Below are positions 58,413 through 64,000 of a DNA stretch of 64,000 nt, one piece after another. Source of the stretch: Nocardioides sp. Root190 (GTDB lineage Bacteria; Actinomycetota; Actinomycetes; Propionibacteriales; Nocardioidaceae); assembly GCF_001428565.1 (NCBI RefSeq), contig NZ_LMIA01000008.1, forward strand, positions 631,273 through 695,272, given 5' to 3'. The notes below the pieces were generated by a model that saw only the letters and a list, made by a program, of their open reading frames with translations, made no database searches and was not told where the DNA came from. The position numbers and the translations under genes are program-made. The stretch's first letter is position 1; every line of letters starts with the position of its first letter.

Positions 58413-59022
58413 GGTCGCCCTCCTGGGTGCCGAGGTCGGAGAACGCACGATCGCCGGTCGCGACCCGGCACCCCACTCCTGCGGCCCGGCGCACGATCTG
58501 ACGCTGGGCGCGCGCGAGGGCCAGCCCACGGCGTACCAGCACCAGCGGGGGCTTGCGGTGCTCGCGCAGGTCGCGGGTGAGGCGGCGCCAGAAGGTCACC
58601 ACGGGGTGCTGGGTGATGCAGTACGCCGCCTCGAGGATCCCGGCGGCACGGCACTCCTCGACGATGTCGATCGCGAAGATCCCCTCTGCACAGAACCGGG
58701 TCGCGCCGGCGAGGTCGAGGCGCTGGCTGCCGGTGCGGCGGCTCTCGGAGATCGAGTAGACCGGCAGGTCGGCGGCGCCGTGGGTGCACAGCTCGCGCAA
58801 CACGGAGAGCGCGTCCTCGCGGTTCCAGCTGCCCGGGTGGTCCCAGTCGACGAGGCCGGCGTTGGCGCCCTCCTCGATCCTCGGCAGTCGGGGGTCGTCC
58901 CCGTCGAGGTAGAAGTCGTCGAGCCGCAGCGTGGGCCAGCCCCGCGCCCGCTGCAGCCGCTCGGCGAGCCGTGACTTGCCGGAACCCGAGGGCCCGGCGA
59001 GGACGATCACACGAGCGCGCAT
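58396..59022 (-). CDS. Uridine kinase-like P-loop protein
   Basis: 208 residues. P-loop GPSGSGKSRLAERLQ, the substrate loop TLRLDDFYLDGDDPRLP and NAGLVDWDHPGSWNREDAL belong to the uridine kinase/PRK-type family; RRLTRDLREHRKPP is the lid-like basic segment. It could phosphorylate a nucleoside or a related small molecule. First gene of the minus-strand cluster. Confidence 0.82.
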   Translation of the reverse strand: MRARVIVLAGPSGSGKSRLAERLQRARGWPTLRLDDFYLDGDDPRLPRIEEGANAGLVDWDHPGSWNREDALSVLRELCTHGAADLPVYSISESRRTGSQRLDLAGATRFCAEGIFAIDIVEECRAAGILEAAYCITQHPVVTFWRRLTRDLREHRKPPLVLVRRGLALARAQRQIVRRAAGVGCRVATGDRAFSDLGTQEGDHAVAR

Positions 59023-59126
59023 CCGTCGACCCTATGACACCTGCAGCGAGGCCCCGGTCGTGGTCACTTCCGCTGGCAGCGAATCCGGCGATTCGCCCGC
59101 CGTTCCCGGCTGGGTGCGGGATCCTC

Positions 59127-59789
59127 GTGAACGTGGAATGGCCGCTGCTGCGCAGCCTCTCGGACGCCGAGCGCCAGGACTTCCTGGCCCTGGGCCGTCG
59201 GCGACGGTTCGCGCGCAACGAAGTGGTGTGCCACGAGGGCGATCCGGCCGATGCGCTGCACCTCGTGCTCTCCGGGCACCTGACCATCCGGGTGTCCCTG
59301 GCGTCCGGGGACGTCGCGACGATCAACGTGCTCGGACCCGGGAGCAGCTTCGGCGAGCTCGCCCTGCTGCGTGCCGACGGCACGCGGACGGCGACCGTGA
59401 CGGCGCTCGAGCCGAGCGAGACCATCGCCGTGCCGGCCTCGGCCTTCCACCAGCTGTGCCGCAGGCAGCCCGAGGTCCAGCGGATGCTGTCGGTGATCCT
59501 GGCCGAGCGGGTGGACGAGCTGAGCAGGCGGCTGCTCGAGATGTCCTACGTCGGTCTCGACCGCCGGGTGCACCGCCGGCTCGCCGAACTCGCCGCCAGC
59601 TACGGTGACGGCACGGGACCGACGACGGTCCCGCTGACCCAGGTCCAGCTCGCCGACCTGACGGGCGGAACCAGGCCGACGATCAACCAGATCCTCCAGC
59701 GACTGGTGGATCAGGGCATCGTGGAGGTGGGCCGCGGACGCATCGTCGTCCTCGACCTGCCGCGACTCGAACGAAAGGCCGGGAACTGA
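59127..59789 (+). CDS. Crp/Fnr family transcriptional regulator
   Basis: About 220 residues from GTG 59127. The cyclic-nucleotide-binding cassette GSSFGELALLRADGTRTATV keeps the Glu and the Arg that contact the sugar-phosphate, so cNMP binding is plausible. The C-terminal HTH (QVQLADLTGGTRPTINQILQ) has Pro where E. coli CRP has Glu181, which predicts a different DNA half-site. Other starts upstream (59034, 58971) are possible. It lies 2 bases before the pseudokinase gene. Confidence 0.88.
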   Translation: MNVEWPLLRSLSDAERQDFLALGRRRRFARNEVVCHEGDPADALHLVLSGHLTIRVSLASGDVATINVLGPGSSFGELALLRADGTRTATVTALEPSETIAVPASAFHQLCRRQPEVQRMLSVILAERVDELSRRLLEMSYVGLDRRVHRRLAELAASYGDGTGPTTVPLTQVQLADLTGGTRPTINQILQRLVDQGIVEVGRGRIVVLDLPRLERKAGN

Positions 59790-59791
59790 GG

Positions 59792-61366
59792 ATGGACGTG
59801 GGGCCTGCCGTGAGCGGGTACGACGTGCTCGGACGCGTCGACGTGGATGCTCCGGGCGCAGTGTTGCGGGCACGGCGGGTGGCCGACGGACGTGAGGTCG
59901 CGCTGCGACCGGTCCCGGAGCGCGACCTGGCAGGGCTCCGTGCGATGGTCCCCGGGCTGGTCGCCCTCGAGGACCCGCACGTCGTCGCGGTGCAGGAGCT
60001 CCTCGAAGGCCCTGACGGAGCGTTCCTGGCCCTCGACTGGGTCGACGGCGCCACCCTCGTCGAGGTCCGAGCCTCTGGCGCGCGGCTCCTCGTCGGCCAG
60101 CGGCTGGGCGTGATCCGGGGCATGCTGACCGGGCTCGCGAGCGCGCACGCGCAGGGCGTCGTCCACGGTCGGATCTCGCTCTCGAACATCCTGCTCGACA
60201 CCGACGGCGTGGCGCGGTTGATCGACTTCGGCCTCGGGGACCCCGTCGCGGCGTACCTCCCTCCCGAGCCCGGGGCCGACGATCGCGGCACCGCCGCCGC
60301 TGACGTGTACGCCGTCGCCGCCGTCCTCGTGCACCTGCTGACCGACCGCACGGTGGGGGAGCAGTCGCGTGAGCTGCTCGCGATCGACGCCAGCCTGCGC
60401 AGCGTGCTGGTCACGGCGCTGTCGCCCGCACCTGCCGATCGGTACGCCGACGCGAGCGCCCTCCTCGAGGCCCTCGGCAAGGCCGCGAAGCGCGCCTACG
60501 GCAAGGTCTGGTGGACCGAGGCGGGCATCGGGTCACTCGTCGGTTCCGCCGTCGCCGAGCTCGTCCCCCTCGCGCCGGCACCCGCACCGGTCGTTCCGGT
60601 GGCGGACGAGGCCTCGGGCGGCAAGCAGCGCAAGCCGCGCAAGCCGCGCACGGAGCGCGAGCCGCGGGCGCCCCGTCCCCGTCGGTCCTTCCGGGTCCCG
60701 CGCGGGATCATCGCGGCCGCGATCGGCCTGATCACCGTCGGCGCCGTGGTGCTGGGCGCGGTGGCCGTGCAGATCCTCGGCGAGGACCAGCCGCCGGACC
60801 CGGTCAGCCTCCGGACCGACCTGTTCTGCGACCGGTTCACCGGGGCGGCGGAGGCCGCGATCGGCCCGGACGCGCGCACCGGCTTCACCTCGTCGGGCTC
60901 CTCCGGCGCGACCCTGGGTCCCAAGGCTCGTGCCTCCGTCTCCTGCTTCTGGGGTGTCGAGTCGCCGGCGCAGGTCGTGACCGTCACGGTCGGCTCCGCC
61001 TCCGAGCGCGACGCCACCTCCCCGGAACGCCTCGCCGCCGTCATCGACGGCGCCAGCCAGGACTACGTCGCGGCACAGAAGTCCACCTGGAAGCCGAGCT
61101 ACGCCACCGACTGCGAGGAGCTCGACGAGGGCGAGTACGACACCGCCTTCTCCTGCTTCGCCCCCTCCATCCAGGTCGAGGACAAGCCCCTGCGGGCCGG
61201 AACCGGCGTCGTCCAGTTCGGCATCGCCGTCCGCGACCAGGCCCTCGTCTGCGGCGGTAGCCTCACCGTCGACGCCGCCTCCGACCGGGAGTCGTTCGAC
61301 GACCTCGTCGCGGAGGTGGGCCGGTTGTGCGCCGAGGTGCTGCCGGCCGTGCGGCGCGGCGGCTGA
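59792..61366 (+). CDS. Receptor-like Ser/Thr pseudokinase
   Basis: 524 residues. An N-terminal kinase-like domain (residues 8-230) lacks two essential residues: the VAIK lysine is Arg39 (VALRP) and the HRD aspartate is missing (HGR at 125-127, then Asn132), while DFG (145-147) remains. A basic Pro-rich linker, a transmembrane helix at about 305-329 and an extracytoplasmic domain with cysteines (LFCDRF, SCFWGV, ATDCEE, FSCFAP, LVCGG, RLCAE) follow. It is probably a regulatory scaffold or sensor. Coupled closely behind the Crp gene. Confidence 0.85.
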   Translation: MDVGPAVSGYDVLGRVDVDAPGAVLRARRVADGREVALRPVPERDLAGLRAMVPGLVALEDPHVVAVQELLEGPDGAFLALDWVDGATLVEVRASGARLLVGQRLGVIRGMLTGLASAHAQGVVHGRISLSNILLDTDGVARLIDFGLGDPVAAYLPPEPGADDRGTAAADVYAVAAVLVHLLTDRTVGEQSRELLAIDASLRSVLVTALSPAPADRYADASALLEALGKAAKRAYGKVWWTEAGIGSLVGSAVAELVPLAPAPAPVVPVADEASGGKQRKPRKPRTEREPRAPRPRRSFRVPRGIIAAAIGLITVGAVVLGAVAVQILGEDQPPDPVSLRTDLFCDRFTGAAEAAIGPDARTGFTSSGSSGATLGPKARASVSCFWGVESPAQVVTVTVGSASERDATSPERLAAVIDGASQDYVAAQKSTWKPSYATDCEELDEGEYDTAFSCFAPSIQVEDKPLRAGTGVVQFGIAVRDQALVCGGSLTVDAASDRESFDDLVAEVGRLCAEVLPAVRRGG

Positions 61367-61387
61367 GGACGTGCTGAGGACAGGGAT

Positions 61388-62629
61388 GTGGACATGACGG
61401 ACGACGTGGCTGACGAGACGGAGGAGACGGAGCGCCCGCGGGGACGCCGCATCACGCGCCGACGGGTCGGGATCGTGCTCGCCTGCGGGACGGCACTGGC
61501 AGTGGTCGCCGGAGTCGTGTTCTTCACCTTCGCGCCTGCCAAGCTGGAGTCGATGCGCAACCGGATCGAACCGGCCGAGCTGCCCGAGGTCACGGCCCAG
61601 ACGCAGCGGCTCCACGACTCCCTGCCGATCATCGACCTCCACTCGGACACGCTGATGTGGGACCGGGACCTGCTCGAGCGGGCCGACCGCGGCCACATGG
61701 ACCTGCCCCGTCTCGAGGAGGGCAACGTCGCGCTGCAGGTCTTCTCGTCGGTGTCGAAGTCGCCCAAGGGCCAGAACTACGACAGCAACTCCGCCGACAG
61801 TGACAACATCACCCTGCTGGCGATCGCCCAGCTCCAGCCGTTCCGCACCTGGGGCTCGCTGCTCGAGCGCTCGCTCTACCACGCCGAGAAGCTCGCGGAT
61901 GCTGCCGCCGACTCCGACGGCCAGCTCGTCCTCGTCCGTACGCGCAAGGACCTCGACGTACTCTTCGAGGACCGGGCCGCCGGCAAGCAGGTGACCGGCG
62001 GGTTGTTCTCGGTCGAGGGCCTGCACAACCTCGAGGGCGACTTCGACAACCTCGACCGGCTCTACGACGCAGGGATGCGGATGGCGGGCTTCACGCACTT
62101 CTTCGACAACGAGGTCGCCGGGTCCATGCACGGCGAGGAGAAGGGCGGACTGACCGAGCTGGGACGCGAGGTCTTCGCCGAGATGGAGCGCCGCGGCATC
62201 ATCGTCGACATCGCCCACGCCAGCCACGACGCCGTCGCCGAGATGCTCGAGCTCGCCACGAAGCCGGTCGTGCTGTCCCACGGCGGCGTCCAGGCCACCT
62301 GCGACGTCAACCGCAACCTCACCGACGACGAGATCCGTGGCGTTGCCGCCACCGGCGGCGTGGTCGGCGTCGGCTACTGGGACGCCGCCGTCTGCGACCT
62401 CACCACCGAGGCCGTCGTCGACGCCATCGACCACGTCGTCCTGATCGGCGGCATCGAGTCCGTCGCCCTCGGCAGCGACTACGACGGCGCCACCACCGTC
62501 GGCTGGGACACCACCCACCTCGCCGCCATCACCCAGGAGCTCGTCGACCGTGGGTACGACGAGGAGGAGATCGCCGCGATCATGGGCGGCAACAGCCTGC
62601 GGGTGATGCGGGCGGTGCTCCCGGACTAG
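61388..62629 (+). CDS. Membrane-anchored dipeptidase (peptidase M19)
   Basis: About 413 residues from GTG 61388 or ATG 61394. A basic tail and one N-terminal transmembrane helix (IVLACGTALAVVAGVVFFTF) place the enzyme outside. The binuclear zinc motifs of renal dipeptidase are seen: LPIIDLHSDTL (HxD), FSVEGLHNL (bridging Glu), VLSHGGVQ and DIAHAS (His), and LGSDYDG. It hydrolyses dipeptides, possibly D-amino-acid-containing wall fragments. It lies 21 bases after the pseudokinase gene. Confidence 0.92.
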   Translation: MDMTDDVADETEETERPRGRRITRRRVGIVLACGTALAVVAGVVFFTFAPAKLESMRNRIEPAELPEVTAQTQRLHDSLPIIDLHSDTLMWDRDLLERADRGHMDLPRLEEGNVALQVFSSVSKSPKGQNYDSNSADSDNITLLAIAQLQPFRTWGSLLERSLYHAEKLADAAADSDGQLVLVRTRKDLDVLFEDRAAGKQVTGGLFSVEGLHNLEGDFDNLDRLYDAGMRMAGFTHFFDNEVAGSMHGEEKGGLTELGREVFAEMERRGIIVDIAHASHDAVAEMLELATKPVVLSHGGVQATCDVNRNLTDDEIRGVAATGGVVGVGYWDAAVCDLTTEAVVDAIDHVVLIGGIESVALGSDYDGATTVGWDTTHLAAITQELVDRGYDEEEIAAIMGGNSLRVMRAVLPD

Positions 62630-62773
62630 GTGGCGCACCGGTGGTCGAGGAGGCCGCCCGCGGCCGTCTCGAGACCACTGGCCGTGGTGCTGGGACTCTT
62701 CCTCGGCTGCGGTCGGTCGGTGGTCTCGTTCCGTAGGGGGCAGCGACGAGGGAGTACGGCGGACGGCCACCGT

Positions 62774-62965
62774 TGGTCGAGGAGGCCGCCCGCGGCCGTC
62801 TCGAGACCCCTGGCCACGGTGCACCCGCCCGCCCACGTCTGGGGTTCCGGCATCGACTCACCTGGTCTCGAGACCCCTGGCCACGGTGCACCCGCTTGCC
62901 CGTGGACAGGTTCCGGCATCGACTCGCCAGGTCTCGAGACGGTCGCTGCGCGACCTCCTCGACCA
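62774..62965. repeat. Composite element with inverted palindromic ends, larger copy
   Basis: A forward palindromic unit (62774-62809) and a reverse one (62931-62965) flank an interior in which a 66-67-base segment is tandemly repeated: GTCTCGAGAC recurs at 62798, 62865 and 62931, each time followed or preceded by CCTGGCCACGGTGCACCC and GGTTCCGGCATCGACTC. Confidence 0.65.
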
Positions 62966-63030
62966 ACGGGGAGCCGCCGACAACAACGAATGGGTACGAC
63001 GGACGGCCGGACCGCGCTGTCGCCCACCGT

Positions 63031-63154
63031 TGGTCGAGGAGGCCGCCCGCGGCCGTCTCGAGACCACCCGCCACGGTGCACCCACTGCCAATGGACGAGT
63101 TCCAGCACCGACTCGCCAGGTCTCGAGACGGTCGCTGCGCGACCTCCTCAACCA
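63031..63154. repeat. Composite element with inverted palindromic ends, smaller copy
   Basis: A forward unit (63031-63066) and a reverse unit (63120-63154) flank a 53-base interior with CCACGGTGCACCC and GAGTTCCAGCACCGACTCGC, the same interior as in the larger copy but without the tandem duplication. Confidence 0.65.
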
Positions 63155-63179
63155 CCGGGCTTCCGCCTGCCGGTGGTTG
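63149..63179. terminator. Hairpin at the right end of the repeat array
   Basis: CAACCACCGG (63149-63158) pairs perfectly with CCGGTGGTTG (63170-63179) over an 11-base loop, immediately upstream of the DUF222 remnant. It overlaps the last palindromic unit, so it may be part of the repeat rather than a terminator. Confidence 0.4.
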
Positions 63180-63201
63180 TGTCGGTGGGTCGTGATCCAA
63201 T

Positions 63202-63322
63202 ATGGGTATGGATCTCGGGACCGCATCCACCGCACTGATCGGCCGCTACGACGGCTGCTCGGTCGGTGAGCTGTTGACCGAGCTCGGTGCCAATGTGAAG
63301 GGCCGACACCAGCTCGAGATCG
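63202..63322 (+). pseudogene. 5' remnant of DUF222 gene, out of frame with the rest
   Basis: ATG 63202 or 63208 opens a frame that encodes TASTALIGRYDGCSVGELL and ELGANVKGRHQLEI, which look like the first helices of a DUF222 protein. From about 63320 the continuation of the family sequence lies in another frame (from ATG 63323). Some 15-20 residues expected between the two parts seem to be missing. Confidence 0.55.
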
Positions 63323-64000
63323 ATGGAGACCGTCGAGGGCGCCGCCACTGTCCTCGCCGGTGTCGTCGACACCGGGGTTCCGATCGCCGGCCCCGGCGCC
63401 CCGCTGGTCAGTGAGTTCGAGCTGATGGAGCTCATCGCCGTCCTCGGCCGAACACCTGACGGTGGTCGGATGCACGTCGGGCGGATCATCGAATGTGCCT
63501 GGCGACTCCCGTCGGTCTACGCCTCCGTCATCGCTGGTCGGGTTCCGCCGTTCAAGGCCCACCGCATCGCCGACCAGACCAGGTCACTGACACCAGACGC
63601 GGCCGCGTTCGTCGACCGCCAGCTCGCAGCCGTCGCCAACGTGAGCTGGGCACAGCTCGACCGACTCATCACCGAAGCGATCATCCGGTTCGACCCCGAC
63701 CGCGCCGAGGCCGAGCGGAAGAAGGCGAGTGAGCACCGGTTCTGTGAGGTGTCCGAGGTGGATGAGCACGGCAACGCCGTCATCACTGCTGTGGTCGACG
63801 TTGCGGACGGTCACGACTTCAACACCGCCATCGCCCGTGAGGCAGAGGTGAGGGGCCGGCTCGGTGACGAGGGTTCTCTCGACGCTCGTCGTGCACAGGC
63901 AGTCGGTGCGATCGCCCGTCGTGACCTGGCCCTGGACCTCCTCAGCACCGACGAGGACACCGGTGAGGTCACTGTCCGTTCCGCCGGGCGGAAGGTCGTG
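63323..64000 (+). CDS. DUF222 (13E12-type) protein, N-terminally damaged, runs off the window
   Basis: 226 codons without stop up to the window edge. DTGVPIAGPGAPLVSEFELM, then VGRIIECAWRLPSVYASVI, FKAHRIADQTRSL and AAFVDRQLAAVANVSWAQLD are typical DUF222. The C-terminal HNH nuclease would lie outside. The ATG at 63323 is internal to the family domain, so either a shortened protein is made or the gene is dead. No LexA box is visible upstream, unlike the intact relative at 14.6 kb, to which it is only distantly similar. Confidence 0.7.
   Translation, partial: METVEGAATVLAGVVDTGVPIAGPGAPLVSEFELMELIAVLGRTPDGGRMHVGRIIECAWRLPSVYASVIAGRVPPFKAHRIADQTRSLTPDAAAFVDRQLAAVANVSWAQLDRLITEAIIRFDPDRAEAERKKASEHRFCEVSEVDEHGNAVITAVVDVADGHDFNTAIAREAEVRGRLGDEGSLDARRAQAVGAIARRDLALDLLSTDEDTGEVTVRSAGRKVV

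Larger units (their letters stand above)
62642..63179. repeat. Array of palindromic repeats between dipeptidase and DUF222 genes
   Basis: At least five full copies of a 35-36-base palindromic unit occur in about 540 bases. In one orientation it starts TGGTCGAGGAGGCC and ends GGCCGTCTCGAGACC (62642-62677, 62774-62809, 63031-63066). In the other it reads GTCTCGAGACGGTCGC to CGACCTCCTCGACCA (62931-62965, 63120-63154). A partial copy, GGTCTCGAGACCC, is at 62864-62875. No gene is seen. Similar units are widespread between Nocardioides genes as I know them. Two paired sets look like elements with terminal inverted repeats. Confidence 0.85.

Noticed and set aside
60533..62836. A 767-codon minus-strand ORF opposite the pseudokinase and dipeptidase
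   Set aside because: Antisense artefact; both plus-strand genes have recognisable domains and membrane segments.
62642..63179. CRISPR-like array
   Set aside because: Units alternate in orientation, spacing is irregular, the interiors repeat themselves instead of being unique spacers, and no cas gene is present.

Overview
The window is GC-rich, densely packed bacterial DNA. Many genes overlap by 1-4 bases (ATGA, GTGA or TGATG junctions) and GTG starts are common. The gene content points to an actinobacterium, most likely Nocardioides or a close relative in the Propionibacteriales. Supporting features are an SCO4848-type membrane protein next to a YihY/BrkB protein, a five-helix-type single-subunit succinate dehydrogenase anchor, a methylmalonyl-CoA mutase operon with meaB, DUF222/HNH (13E12-type) genes, an actinobacterial LexA box, EspC/WXG-like type VII secretion substrates and Nocardioides-like intergenic palindromes. 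The genus is an inference. No rRNA, tRNA or CRISPR array was seen.

Layout. 1-4.8 kb: 5' part of a CNNM/CorC-type membrane protein, a fused two-half ABC exporter and a VOC protein. 4.8-9.5 kb: poorly characterised genes, including a CPCC zinc-ribbon protein, a protein with a DNA-gyrase-A-like C-terminus, a DUF1294 protein and an SNF2-like helicase. 9.6-12.6 kb: a WYL regulator divergent from a DUF1761 membrane protein, and an emopamil-binding (EXPERA, sterol-isomerase-like) membrane protein with a TetR regulator. 12.8-18.3 kb: accessory genes of more mixed composition: a small Cys-containing protein, an EcsC-like protein, an SOS-box-controlled DUF222/HNH nuclease and a large secreted protein. 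18.3-22.1 kb: TetR, cytochrome P450, short-chain dehydrogenase and a secreted protein. 22.3-29.6 kb: an MFS exporter, trpS, a 2H-phosphoesterase, YihY, an SCO4848 protein and a three-gene ABC module. 29.6-38.8 kb: a membrane adenylate cyclase, sdhCAB, a divergent molybdopterin oxidoreductase with fdhD, and a glycosyltransferase. 38.9-45.5 kb: mutA-mutB-meaB and an M20 amidohydrolase. 45.6-46.6 kb: an AbiEi/DUF559-like gene bracketed by inverted double-hairpin repeats. 46.7-56 kb: a BMP-type nucleoside ABC transporter divergent from cdd, deoA and add. 56-59 kb: a five-gene minus-strand cluster with type VII secretion-like proteins, a C39-like cysteine peptidase and a small kinase. 59-62.6 kb: a Crp regulator, a receptor-like pseudokinase and a membrane-anchored dipeptidase. 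62.6-64 kb: an array of palindromic repeats followed by a damaged DUF222 gene.

How the genes work together. Nucleoside uptake (lipoprotein, ATPase, two permeases) and salvage (cytidine deaminase, thymidine phosphorylase, adenosine deaminase) form one functional region, with two adjacent palindromes in the divergent promoter region. Succinate dehydrogenase and the methylmalonyl-CoA mutase operon both serve propionate/odd-chain and TCA metabolism. Two class III cyclases and a Crp-family regulator suggest cyclic-nucleotide signalling. The least understood parts are the 56-59 kb cluster, the repeat-flanked AbiEi-like gene, the gyrase-like fusion and the EXPERA protein.
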